Made by a program: the position numbers and the translations under genes. 17,636 nucleotides of DNA, taken from the NCBI GenBank assembly GCA_016784285.1, contig JADHUX010000003.1:1-17636 (forward strand), in the 5' to 3' direction. Under the pieces are notes generated by a model. It was not told the DNA's origin and did no database searches. It worked only from the letters and a program-made list of their open reading frames with translations. This document shows positions 5,773-12,651 of this stretch, piece by piece. This stretch comes from Parcubacteria group bacterium. GTDB taxonomy: Bacteria > Patescibacteriota > Minisyncoccia > Phycocordibacterales > UBA2163. Within the stretch, counting starts at the first letter, position 1; the number at the start of each line of letters is the position of its first letter.

Positions 5773-5773
5773 C
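5755..5773 (+). repeat. Direct repeat copy 1, in tRNA-Ala 3' end (possible att site)
   Basis: 19 bp covering part of the T-loop, the T-stem 3' strand, the acceptor 3' strand, the discriminator base and one flanking base. An identical copy lies at 5928-5946. tRNA 3' ends are the usual integration targets of tyrosine integrases. Confidence 0.85.
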
Positions 5774-5778
5774 TTGTG

Positions 5779-5817
5779 AAAATAAAACACTCTTTGAATT
5801 AAGGGTGTTTTATTTTT
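5779..5817 (+). terminator. Intrinsic terminator after tRNA-Ala
   Basis: A 16-bp stem, AAAATAAAACACTCTT (5779-5794) with 5801-5816, one G-U pair, 6-nt loop, ending in T5. It starts 7 nt after the tRNA. Confidence 0.8.
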
Positions 5818-5927
5818 GCACAGTAAATTCTTGGCAGGACTCGAAAGCCGGAAGAAAGGTGTCAGTGGCACGTTTCTGAGGCGGGGTCGCGAACACTTAT
5901 GAGTATAGCGAATTAGTGATTTGTAAC

Positions 5928-5946
5928 CGAGTCCTGTCGGGTCCAC
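5928..5946 (+). repeat. Direct repeat copy 2, tRNA-Ala 3'-end duplicate (att-like scar)
   Basis: Identical to 5755-5773, but the sequence upstream (5850-5927) does not fold as a tRNA: there is no T-stem 5' strand or acceptor 5' strand. It is therefore a 3'-end fragment, not a second gene. The 154 bp between the copies hold the terminator and about 110 bp without an ORF. Consistent with an attachment-site duplication left by a lost element. Confidence 0.8.
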
Positions 5947-5951
5947 AGATA

Positions 5952-5980
5952 TTGACAGGTATCTACATGTATGTTATTTT
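5952..5980 (+). promoter_or_regulatory. Promoter for the Cys-rich small gene
   Basis: TTGACA (5952-5957), 17 bp, TATTTT (5975-5980), starting 5 bp after the second tRNA repeat. Transcription toward 6145 gives an AT-rich leader of about 158 nt (5987-6144), in which I see no conserved structure. Confidence 0.5.
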
Positions 5981-6144
5981 AATTGTGGAAGTTTTTAATT
6001 ATAATTCCATATAAATTAATTCTTGAGAAAGGGAAATGTCATAGAAAAATAGAAACAGAAAGAATATGCAGTATTTACAAATGAAAGGAAAAAGTATCGT
6101 ATAAAAATTCTAGTTTCATTTAAATATTTTAAGAGGAGATTCTT

Positions 6145-6297
6145 ATGTATATTTGTAAATCTTGTGAGAAAAAAGAAAAAGAAGATGAAAGTTGCACCTA
6201 TGTTCATTTTGGTGGGTCATATGGGAATTGTGAACTATGTGGCAAAACTGCTCTTTGTGTTGATTGTAATTGCCACAAGCAATTAGAACAAACTTAA
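6145..6297 (+). CDS. 50-aa Cys-rich (zinc-finger-like) small protein
   Basis: An ATG at 6145 preceded by AGAGGAG (8 nt spacing) opens a 50-codon frame ending TAA at 6297. There are eight cysteines: C4-x2-C7 (MYICKSCEKKE), C17, C29-x2-C32 (GNCELCGK), C38-x2-C41 and C43 followed by H44 (CVDCNCH). The paired CxxC motifs suggest two zinc-binding knuckles. The middle (YVHFGGSYGN) is a likely beta-turn. No family is recognised. The gene has its own TTGACA promoter and a canonical terminator 12 bp downstream, and lies just outside the att-like duplication, so it may be part of a former mobile element. Coding status is supported by SD, Cys pattern and terminator, but the gene is short. Confidence 0.7.
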   Translation: MYICKSCEKKEKEDESCTYVHFGGSYGNCELCGKTALCVDCNCHKQLEQT

Positions 6298-6309
6298 ACA
6301 TTTAACATC

Positions 6310-6346
6310 CCCTTCCGAAAGTACTTTACTTCGGAAGGGTTTTTTT
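6310..6346 (+). terminator. Intrinsic terminator of the Cys-rich gene
   Basis: CCCTTCCGA (6310-6318) pairs with TCGGAAGGG (6331-6339), followed by T7. An extra GTA/TAC pairing extends the stem. It lies between the convergent ends of the Cys-rich gene and ddl. Confidence 0.9.
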
Positions 6347-7312
6347 CTATCTCCCCATCGCCAACCCCACCACATGATCCAAAAAGTTTGGTAGCTTTGT
6401 ACCCCCTGCGTCTAGTGCTTTGGGCATTAGTGATTCTTCTGTAAGCCCTGGGAGAGTGTTTACCTCTAAGAAATAAATCCCACGCGGAGAAACTATAAAG
6501 TCAGAACGTGAATAATGTCTAAGCCCGAGTGCTTTGTGCACTTCTTTAGCTAGTCGCTGTATCTCGTCTTTTATGACTTTATCAAAATGTGCTGGACATA
6601 CTTCTTGTGTCTTACCACTATATTTTGCAGTGTAATCAAAAAAGTTGCTTTTCTCTTGTATTATGATCTCCACTGGCATAAGAGCATGTATGTCCTCCCC
6701 TCTAAATCCTTCTACTACACCACAAGTCACCTCTCGTCCGTTTATGTATTCTTCTATCAAAACTTTTGGACAATGCCCAAGCGCCTTATACACCCCATCA
6801 CGAAGATCGTCAAAGCTTTTGGCTATAGTCACACCTACAGATGACCCACCAGATACAGGCTTTACTATAGCTGGCATAGAAAAGCTCCTAAAGATATCAA
6901 AAATGTCTTTTTCTAAGTCATCAGAGGCTTCGATAACAATATGATCAGGCATATCTATGTCATAGTTCTCCATACCTTGTTTCGTAAGAAGTTTATTCAT
7001 ACCAATAGCAGAAGAAAATGCAGTAGAGCCAGTATAAGGGACAGAAAATGTATCTAAAAGTTGCTGTATTGTGCCGTCTTCCCCGTATTCTCCATGCATT
7101 GCGTTAAAAACTACGTCAACTTGGTTTATGATCTTCTCAGGTGCAAAAGGTATACCACGAAAATGCCACTCTCCGTTCTTAGAGATGAAGATGTCACGAA
7201 TATCATATTTTTCTTCTGGTAAATTCCTAAGCACACTACCTCCTGTTTTAAGAGAGACGTCGTATTCATTGCTTGGACCACCACGAAGTACACCTACTTT
7301 TATTTTTTGCAT
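6347..7312 (-). CDS. ddl: D-alanine--D-alanine ligase
   Basis: 321 aa ATP-grasp ligase that joins two D-Ala for peptidoglycan precursors in the cytoplasm. Motifs: N-terminal GVLRGGPSNEYDVS (8-20), HGEYGEDG (73-80), ATP-binding KPVSGGSSVGV (151-161), EEYINGREVTCGV (187-199), omega-loop FFDYTAKYSGKTQ (224-236), D271, and metal-binding E283/N285 in FLEVNTLPGLTEESLMPKA. The tyrosine of the AKY motif (Y231) is kept; its change to Phe marks D-Ala-D-Lac ligases, so a normal dipeptide product is expected. Length is normal. A TATAAT at 7324-7329 lies 11 bp upstream of the ATG, giving a leader of only about 5 nt. No cell-wall genes are adjacent; it sits downstream of uvrC across a structured spacer. 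Confidence 0.97.
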   Translation of the reverse strand: MQKIKVGVLRGGPSNEYDVSLKTGGSVLRNLPEEKYDIRDIFISKNGEWHFRGIPFAPEKIINQVDVVFNAMHGEYGEDGTIQQLLDTFSVPYTGSTAFSSAIGMNKLLTKQGMENYDIDMPDHIVIEASDDLEKDIFDIFRSFSMPAIVKPVSGGSSVGVTIAKSFDDLRDGVYKALGHCPKVLIEEYINGREVTCGVVEGFRGEDIHALMPVEIIIQEKSNFFDYTAKYSGKTQEVCPAHFDKVIKDEIQRLAKEVHKALGLRHYSRSDFIVSPRGIYFLEVNTLPGLTEESLMPKALDAGGTKLPNFLDHVVGLAMGR

Positions 7313-7323
7313 ATTATTTTTCT

Positions 7324-7329
7324 ATTATA
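7324..7329 (-). promoter_or_regulatory. ddl -10 box
   Basis: A perfect TATAAT on the minus strand, 11 bp before the ddl ATG. No convincing -35 box at 16-18 bp (closest AGTTTG). The predicted transcript has an extremely short leader without SD. Confidence 0.45.
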
Positions 7330-7380
7330 ACATACACGACACAAAACAAACTGTGGAAAGCTAAGAACACTTTTAACGAA

Positions 7381-7483
7381 ACATAGTCTTACTAAAAAGC
7401 CTTGCGCAGTACTGTATCAACAGGACGAGCAGAGCAAAATTTGTCGCTACAAATTTATGTGTGCTTTTTAGGAAGAGCTATGT
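7381..7483. other. Structured intergenic element between uvrC and ddl
   Basis: The 190-bp uvrC-ddl gap carries a long-range inverted repeat: 7381-7400 pairs with 7463-7483 (19 of 20 positions, one mismatch and one bulge). It encloses two smaller hairpins, CTGT-ATCA-ACAG (7412-7423) and AAATTTGT-CGCT-ACAAATTT (7437-7456). It has no open reading frame of note and no T-tract that would make it a simple terminator. It could be a structured RNA, a palindromic mobile remnant, or an mRNA-end structure for uvrC. Confidence 0.55.
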
Positions 7484-7502
7484 GAGTAAAAAGTACTAGT
7501 TT

Positions 7503-8798
7503 CTATCTTTTTCTAAAGTTAAAAAGAGATTTCTTACGATGAAAAGATATAGCAAACCTATGCGCTTCTGCATTTGCTGTTAAAATCTCTTTTTCATACT
7601 TATCTCGCACTACTTTATCAGCTATAAGGCCTTTTGGCTTATGCTTGTCGTCTTTTACTACTCCTGCTACCGCTATCTTATAACCATATTCCTCCAAGAC
7701 TCTCTGAGCAGTATTTACCTGCGCTTGCCCACCGTCTACTACTATAAGGTTCGGACTCCTCCATTCATCATGCTTGAGTCTACGCCTTAAGACTTCTTCA
7801 AGTGAGCCTACGTCATTACCAGAGACTTCCTCTGAGACATTGAACTTCCTATAGTCATTCTTCTTTACCCAGCTATTCTCAACCACTGTCATCACACCCA
7901 CTGTATTAGAGCCTCCCATATGCGCGATGTCATATGCTTCTATCCTAAATGCCCTTGTATCAACTCCAGAAAAGGGTAGCCCTTTTTGTTGTTGAAAAGG
8001 GCTACCCTTTTCTGTTTCTGTGTTAGGTGCTTTTAATTCTTCTTTTATAAGAGACACATCTTGAATATGCTTTAACCCAAATATTGTTTTCTTTATAGCT
8101 CCTGCTTTTTCAAATTTTTTCTTTTTAGCATAGTCTTTCATTTCTTGCTCTAGAGTTTTTATTAGAGAAGATTTTTTACCTTCAAAGAAGAGTTTTATGT
8201 GGTTTATCGTCCTACTGTATTCTACCTTTGACACCACACCCGAGCACACACCTGGACAAAGTTCTATCTGCTTGTTGAAGCATGGTTTTCTTTCAGAGAC
8301 TCCATCATATGGAGTACATACATCTCTAAACGGAAACAACTTACGTACTATCTTCATCGCATCTTTAAACACTCCGCCATATGGAAATGGCCCAAATATG
8401 TGCTTTATATCTCTTGAAGAAAATTTACTTTCAAGATCGCTTCCCCGTACTACAAGCACACGTGGGAATTCTTCATTGGTTATAACTAAATAATTAAAAC
8501 TTTTATCGTCTTTTTCTTTTGTATTATATCTTGGTTGGAATTTCTTTATTAAATTTGCCTCCATTATAAGAGCTTCTAGTACTGAGTCTGTTTTTATAAA
8601 ATCTACAAAGTTTGCTTCTTCTACCATCTTCTGGATAAGCTTACCTCGTGACTCTACCACACCTTTATTAAAATAACTTCGTACTCTGTCTTTTAAAGAA
8701 GTGGCTTTGCCCACGTATAAAATGCGCGTATCCTTTTGAAAAAGATACACTCCTGCAGAATCTAGTATTTTGATCTTTTTTAAATCATTAATATCCAT
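7503..8798 (-). CDS. uvrC: UvrC nuclease subunit, form lacking the C-terminal HhH domain
   Basis: 431 aa from the ATG at 8798 (a GTG at 8813 is less likely). UvrC makes both incisions in nucleotide excision repair. The N-terminal GIY-YIG domain has GVYLFQKD, YVGKA and a downstream Glu; the UVR motif region (EQEMKDYAKKKKFEKAGAIK) binds UvrB. The RNase H-like 5' nuclease keeps its acidic residues in EAYDIAHMGG and LIVVDGGQAQVN, and the His in EAHRFAISFHR. The protein stops 11 residues after that helix, so the usual tandem helix-hairpin-helix DNA-binding domain is missing (typical UvrC about 590-610 aa). No HhH coding remains in any frame downstream. Between the UVR and nuclease domains lies an extra segment (KGSPFQQQKGLPF) encoded by a 19-bp inverted repeat. 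Confidence 0.95.
   Translation of the reverse strand: MDINDLKKIKILDSAGVYLFQKDTRILYVGKATSLKDRVRSYFNKGVVESRGKLIQKMVEEANFVDFIKTDSVLEALIMEANLIKKFQPRYNTKEKDDKSFNYLVITNEEFPRVLVVRGSDLESKFSSRDIKHIFGPFPYGGVFKDAMKIVRKLFPFRDVCTPYDGVSERKPCFNKQIELCPGVCSGVVSKVEYSRTINHIKLFFEGKKSSLIKTLEQEMKDYAKKKKFEKAGAIKKTIFGLKHIQDVSLIKEELKAPNTETEKGSPFQQQKGLPFSGVDTRAFRIEAYDIAHMGGSNTVGVMTVVENSWVKKNDYRKFNVSEEVSGNDVGSLEEVLRRRLKHDEWRSPNLIVVDGGQAQVNTAQRVLEEYGYKIAVAGVVKDDKHKPKGLIADKVVRDKYEKEILTANAEAHRFAISFHRKKSLFNFRKR
7968..8013. repeat. Perfect 19-bp inverted repeat inside uvrC
   Basis: AGAAAAGGGTAGCCCTTTT (7968-7986) pairs with 7995-8013 around an 8-nt loop (TGTTGTTG). It is translated in frame as KGSPF-QQQ-KGLPF at about residue 262-277, between the UVR motif and the RNase H-like domain, where UvrC proteins vary. 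Confidence 0.9.
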
Positions 8799-8834
8799 AA
8801 ATAAATTAAACACTTTCTACAATAAAAAATCCAT

Positions 8835-8866
8835 AAAAAAGGGGACCCTATTATAAATTGGGTCCC
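8835..8866 (-). terminator. Intrinsic terminator upstream of uvrC
   Basis: GGGACCC (8842-8848) pairs with GGGTCCC (8860-8866), an 11-nt loop, followed on the minus strand by C-T6 (8835-8840). It ends the RNA that starts near 9022. Since uvrC begins only 37 bp further on, it could instead be an attenuator in a uvrC leader. Confidence 0.8.
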
Positions 8867-9022
8867 GATTAGAAGATAAACTTCTTTTGTCAGCTATATT
8901 AAGTATATACCTACTATTTGCTGACGATAAAATAAACGGCTATATTATCTGCTTTTAGCTTTTTCAGGTCGCTTGCTTAAATAAACAAACTATATAATCA
9001 CTAAAACAGTAAAGTACTAACT
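8835..9022 (-). ncRNA. Candidate structured small RNA or uvrC leader/attenuator (about 188 nt)
   Basis: Bounded by a TTGACA-16-TATAAT promoter (9029-9056) and the terminator at 8835-8866. The minus-strand RNA has no ATG start and no usable frame. Predicted hairpins: GTCAGC...GCTGAC (on the plus strand 8890-8895 and 8919-8924), AGAAG/CTTCT, and the terminator stem. It does not match the 6S, SRP, RNase P, tmRNA or tRNA patterns I can recognise. Two readings are possible: an independent sRNA gene, or a long 5' leader that controls uvrC by early termination. Confidence 0.55.
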
Positions 9023-9056
9023 ACCCCTATTATACACTATAGGAGTAGTTTGTCAA
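9019..9056 (-). promoter_or_regulatory. Consensus promoter overlapped by an inverted repeat
   Basis: Minus strand TTGACA (9051-9056), 16 bp, TATAAT (9029-9034). A 12-bp inverted repeat with one mismatch, AACTACCCCTAT (9019-9030) and ATAGGAGTAGTT (9039-9050), spans the spacer, the -10 box and the predicted start, so it is a candidate operator. It lies 23 bp past the stop of the 128-aa gene. Confidence 0.75.
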
Positions 9057-9078
9057 GGGGTCAATTTCTTTCCCTCTT

Positions 9079-9465
9079 TTAATTCAAATACTCTGTATTT
9101 GAAGGGTCATATTTTTTTACCTCAATATCTTCTAAGACATTAAAACAAAAAAATATTGCTGTTTTTTTATCGTCTGTGTATTTGGCAGATACTGATACAT
9201 CTCCTTTATTACTAAATATAGTTTGAAGAAAATCACAAAAACCTTCTGTAATATTTGCTAGTGTTTCCTTTTCAATAATTATAGGGATAACTAATTCTGT
9301 TGTAGCTTTTGATGTCCCATTATTTGAAAGAAAAACCATAACTTCTCCAATCGCTTCCCTAAATGAAAAAACATCTCCGTTCTCTAAATATTCAGTAAGA
9401 GCTTTTGACGTTAATTCTTTATAACTCGTTAAACATTCCTCTAATGCTTTTTCTTTTTCTGTCAT
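9079..9465 (-). CDS. Hypothetical acidic soluble protein, 128 aa
   Basis: The ATG at 9465 follows a perfect AGGAGG (9474-9479) at 8-nt spacing, the strongest SD in the window. No signal peptide or membrane helix. The N-terminal half is helical and acidic (TEKEKALEECLTSYKELTSK); the middle contains ELVIPIIIEKETLANITEGF, then a strand-rich end (DVSVSAKYTDDKKTAIFFCF). The composition suggests a small alpha/beta domain. No family is recognised. It stands between uvrA and the uvrC leader, separately expressed, with no shared operon signal. Confidence 0.75.
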   Translation of the reverse strand: MTEKEKALEECLTSYKELTSKALTEYLENGDVFSFREAIGEVMVFLSNNGTSKATTELVIPIIIEKETLANITEGFCDFLQTIFSNKGDVSVSAKYTDDKKTAIFFCFNVLEDIEVKKYDPSNTEYLN

Positions 9466-9540
9466 CTTAAGATCCTCCTAAGAATGTCAAAATAACTATA
9501 CTAAAAGAACAATAGCAAAAACTAGACTATAAATCAAAAT

Positions 9541-12129
9541 TTATTTTTTTAATACTTTCTTCAGATACTTGGCTGTATATGACTTCTTGGATTCTGCTAC
9601 TTGCTCTGGAGTACCTTTTGCGACTATTTGTCCACCACCTTCCCCTCCTTCTGGACCGATGTCTATGACATAGTCTGCTGATTTTATAATATCCATACTA
9701 TGCTCTATCACTACGACAGTATTACCTCTCGCTACGAGTGACTGAAGTATCTCTATGAGCTTTTTCACATCTTCATAATGAAGTCCTATCGTCGGCTCGT
9801 CTAATAAGTAGATAGTCTTCTGCAAGTGTGGTCGATAAAGCTCTGAGGAGATCTTCACTCTCTGTGCTTCCCCACCTGAGAGAGTAGTAGCAGACTGCCC
9901 AAGCTCTAAGTAACCTAGCCCTACTTCATTAAGGGTTTTGAGTCTGTCATAAATCGCTGGAATGTCTTCAAAGAATGTAAGCGCTTCCTCTACTGTCATA
10001 CTAAGTACACCGTAAATGTTTTTATGTTTATACTTTACTTCTAAAGTTTCCTTCATAAATCTTTTGCCTCCACAGACGTCGCACTTTACATACACTGTAG
10101 GTAAGAAGTGCATCTCTACTGCTATCGTTCCATTACCTTGGCATGTCTCACATCTTCCACCCTTTACGTTAAAGGAGAATCTACTTGCCTTCCAGCCACG
10201 CGCTCGTGCTTCAGTAGATGAAGCAAACAGATCTCTTATAAAGGTAAACGCTCCAGTATAAGTAGCTGGATTTGAGCGTGGAGTACGCCCTATGGGTGAC
10301 TGATCTATAAGGATAGAGCGACCTAAATACTCTGTGCCAGTGAAGCTTTTAGCATTGTATACTTCTGCGCTTCTGTACTTTCTCTCAAACCTTGCTCTTA
10401 GATTCTTATAAAGTAATTCGTATAAGAATGTAGATTTACCAGAACCAGACACACCTGTAACTGTCACAAGTTTACCAAGAGGAATATCTATATTCATACC
10501 TTTAATATTAAACTTCTTTCCTCCTCTTATCTTTATAGCGCCTTTGTTTTTGTCTCGTCTTTTCTCTGGAAGCTCTATTTTCTTTTCTTCACGTAAATAA
10601 GCAAGTGTGAGAGACTGGCTTTTATTTGTCTTCGCAGTCAGTAATTCATCTAGATCACCTGAGACAACAACCTCTCCACCATGCACTCCAGCTCCGACAC
10701 CAAGGTCTACAATATAGTCAGAAGAATATATCGTATCTTCGTCATGCTCTACTACTATTATGGTATTACCTAGATCTCTTAGGTTAAGAAGGGTCTTTAT
10801 AAGCCTGTCATTGTCGCGCTGATGCAAGCCTATAGTTGGCTCATCAAGAACGTAGAGCGCACCTACAAGCCCAGAGCCAAGCTGTGAAGCCAAGCGTATC
10901 CTTTGTGCTTCTCCACCTGAAAGAGTATTGGCACGACGATCAAGCGTAAGATAATCAATACCTACGTCTATCATAAACTGTAATCTATTCGTTATTTCTT
11001 TCAAAACAACTTTAGCGATCTCTTGTTCTTTTTTTGTAAGTTTAAGTTTACTAAAAAATTCTTGTGCATTCTTTATGGACATACTTGTAAGGTCTACTAT
11101 ATTTGTCTTATCTCCTAAATAAACAGACAATGCTTCTTTGCGCAAGCGAGCGCCGTTACATGTATCGCACGCTTCAGATCCAAAAAAGTATTTAGTACCC
11201 AAACCATTACAAGCTTCACATGCTCCGTATGGTGAGTTGAATGAAAATAGTCTCGGCTCAACTTCTGGGAAAGAGAAGCCGTCATAAGGACACATAAACT
11301 TAGCAGAGATTATTCGTTCTTCTCCGTTTGGCTCTTCTATTTTTAGCAAACCGTCAGACTCTTCAAGAGCTTTTTCTATTGCTTCACTAAGTCGCTCAAG
11401 TGCGTTTTCTTTATCGTCTTTAAATTCACTTAAGAATATCTCATCTACAAGCACATCTATGTCATGCTTTTTAGTCTTTGATAGCACTATTTGCTCACGT
11501 AGGTTTTTAACCTTACCGTCTATCTTTACTTTGCTATATCCTTTACCTAGCAAATCATATAGTAGTTGGTAGTATTCACCCTTTCTACCTACTACTACAG
11601 GTGAGTATATTTTAAGCTTTAAATCATTAATATCTACACCCATTATTTTTTTACTAGACTTTTTAAGGTCAGTATTTTTTATTGTCTTTAATACTGTATT
11701 TAGTATTTCTTCATTTGAAAGTTTTTTGATCTCTCTGTCACACTTAAGACAATGCGGTCTCCCCACGCGCGCATAAAGGATTCGCATGTAGTCGTATATT
11801 TCTGTAATAGTCGCTACGGTTGAGCGTGGGTTGTTAGACCTGCTTTTCTGGTCAATAGAGATCGCAGGAGAGAGCCCTATAATCTCGTCTACATCGGGCT
11901 TTTGCATCTGACGTAAGAACTGCCGAGCATATGCAGAAAGAGACTCTACATATCTTCTCTGCCCTTCTGCAAAGATAGTGTCAAACGCAAGAGAAGACTT
12001 ACCAGAACCAGAAAGCCCAGTGAAGACGACCATTTTGTTGCGTGGCATCTCTACTGTTACATTCTTAAGGTTATGAGTTCTGGCACCTTTTACTATTATT
12101 TTGTCTTCTTTTGGTTTTTCTTTTGACAT
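9541..12129 (-). CDS. uvrA: UvrA excision repair ATPase lacking the insertion domain
   Basis: 862 aa (family about 940). UvrA dimers find DNA lesions and load UvrB. Visible: Walker [10 protein letters not shown] (38-45), zinc Cys C127/C130 (CLKC), the UvrB-binding domain (about 130-255), a C280...C304/C307 finger, two LSGGEAQR signature motifs, Walker [11 protein letters not shown], the C-terminal zinc module CETCQGNG...CDVCGGKR, and two DEPTIGLH Walker B motifs. Between GLG (311) and [10 protein letters not shown] (321-330) only about 10 residues remain, where E. coli has about 110: the DNA-contacting insertion domain is absent. The first finger reads CPYD, with Asp in place of the second Cys. 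No SD close to the ATG; the leader contains a C5/G5 hairpin. Confidence 0.97.
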   Translation of the reverse strand: MSKEKPKEDKIIVKGARTHNLKNVTVEMPRNKMVVFTGLSGSGKSSLAFDTIFAEGQRRYVESLSAYARQFLRQMQKPDVDEIIGLSPAISIDQKSRSNNPRSTVATITEIYDYMRILYARVGRPHCLKCDREIKKLSNEEILNTVLKTIKNTDLKKSSKKIMGVDINDLKLKIYSPVVVGRKGEYYQLLYDLLGKGYSKVKIDGKVKNLREQIVLSKTKKHDIDVLVDEIFLSEFKDDKENALERLSEAIEKALEESDGLLKIEEPNGEERIISAKFMCPYDGFSFPEVEPRLFSFNSPYGACEACNGLGTKYFFGSEACDTCNGARLRKEALSVYLGDKTNIVDLTSMSIKNAQEFFSKLKLTKKEQEIAKVVLKEITNRLQFMIDVGIDYLTLDRRANTLSGGEAQRIRLASQLGSGLVGALYVLDEPTIGLHQRDNDRLIKTLLNLRDLGNTIIVVEHDEDTIYSSDYIVDLGVGAGVHGGEVVVSGDLDELLTAKTNKSQSLTLAYLREEKKIELPEKRRDKNKGAIKIRGGKKFNIKGMNIDIPLGKLVTVTGVSGSGKSTFLYELLYKNLRARFERKYRSAEVYNAKSFTGTEYLGRSILIDQSPIGRTPRSNPATYTGAFTFIRDLFASSTEARARGWKASRFSFNVKGGRCETCQGNGTIAVEMHFLPTVYVKCDVCGGKRFMKETLEVKYKHKNIYGVLSMTVEEALTFFEDIPAIYDRLKTLNEVGLGYLELGQSATTLSGGEAQRVKISSELYRPHLQKTIYLLDEPTIGLHYEDVKKLIEILQSLVARGNTVVVIEHSMDIIKSADYVIDIGPEGGEGGGQIVAKGTPEQVAESKKSYTAKYLKKVLKK

Positions 12130-12142
12130 AATACGTATAAAA

Positions 12143-12166
12143 CCCCCTCCTCTTGTCCATAGGGGG
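12143..12166 (-). promoter_or_regulatory. Hairpin in the uvrA leader
   Basis: CCCCCT (12143-12148) and AGGGGG (12161-12166) with a 12-nt loop; longer imperfect pairing is possible. On the minus strand it is followed by TTTTAT and contains a GGAGG that is about 16 nt from the ATG, too far for a normal SD. It may act as an attenuator or protect the 5' end. Confidence 0.4.
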
Positions 12167-12192
12167 AGTAGTTAATTAATTTAAGTACACAT

Positions 12193-12221
12193 ATTATACA
12201 TTAAAAATAAATTTTTGCAAA
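12193..12221 (-). promoter_or_regulatory. Putative uvrA promoter
   Basis: Minus strand TTTGCA (12216-12221), 17 bp, perfect TATAAT (12193-12198), giving a start near 12186 and a leader of about 57 nt. No LexA-type box is visible around it. Confidence 0.55.
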
Positions 12222-12258
12222 AAGAAACCCCATAGCACTTATCGTACTATGGAGCTTT
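12221..12258 (-). terminator. Intrinsic terminator of the 100-aa anchored protein gene
   Basis: CCATAG (12230-12235) with CTATGG (12247-12252), outer AAAG/CTTT pairing, followed on the minus strand by GGGTTTCTTTTTGC. It overlaps the -35 region of the uvrA promoter, so the two transcripts are separated. Confidence 0.65.
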
Positions 12259-12280
12259 AATCTTTTTCTTACTCTTATTA

Positions 12281-12583
12281 TTAGTTAAGAGCAATTTTAA
12301 TATTCTTTATACATGGACCAAATTCATCTGCACAAAGATATGCATCTGGATTCTCTTTCTGTATTTTTGCCAAAAGTTTTTTATTCTCTTCATGCTGTGC
12401 ATTGCTTACAGCAAATCCTTTGACATATACAGCTTTGACAACCTTCTTAGTCTTAGCATCTCCTTTATTAGCTAATAATAAAAGTGCTGCAGCTGTTAAG
12501 ACAAATACAGCGATCAAAATGTAAGCAATCTTTTTACCAAAAATTTCTCTCAATCCCATACCTCTCTGTTTTCCAGTTAACAT
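12281..12583 (-). CDS. Membrane-anchored secreted small protein, unknown function
   Basis: 100 aa from the ATG at 12583, chosen because GGAG lies 9 nt upstream; earlier in-frame ATGs (12598, 12634) lack an SD. The basic N-terminus (GKQRGMGLREIFGKK) precedes one hydrophobic helix, IAYILIAVFVLTAAALLLLA, about residues 19-38, which gives an N-in, C-out anchor. The outer domain of about 60 residues is helical (AQHEENKKLLAKIQKENPDA) with two cysteines near the end (YLCADEFGPCIKN) that could form a disulphide. No family is recognised. It sits between uvrB and uvrA but has its own promoter and terminator, so functional linkage to repair is not indicated. Confidence 0.7.
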   Translation of the reverse strand: MLTGKQRGMGLREIFGKKIAYILIAVFVLTAAALLLLANKGDAKTKKVVKAVYVKGFAVSNAQHEENKKLLAKIQKENPDAYLCADEFGPCIKNIKIALN

Positions 12584-12651
12584 AATTACTGTCTCCATTG
12601 AAAAATTAATTAAATAAAAATTAATACAATACAACAGTGGGTTTCTACATA

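Noticed and set aside
5728-5946. A 72-aa minus-strand frame ending in WTRQDSNLPPP
   Set aside because: This is a well-known artefact: the antisense translation of a tRNA gene and its 3' duplicate.
5850-5946. A second tRNA gene ending in the repeated acceptor sequence
   Set aside because: There is no matching 5' acceptor strand, T-stem 5' strand or anticodon arm at the proper distance.
7350-7359. DnaA-box-like TGTGGAAA sites here and near 16732
   Set aside because: Each has a mismatch to TTATNCACA; they are isolated, with no cluster, AT-rich unwinding region or dnaA/dnaN neighbour.
12090-12160. Short upstream ORF (MDKRRGFY...) overlapping the uvrA start
   Set aside because: No SD and its start lies in the leader hairpin loop; the coding evidence is nil.
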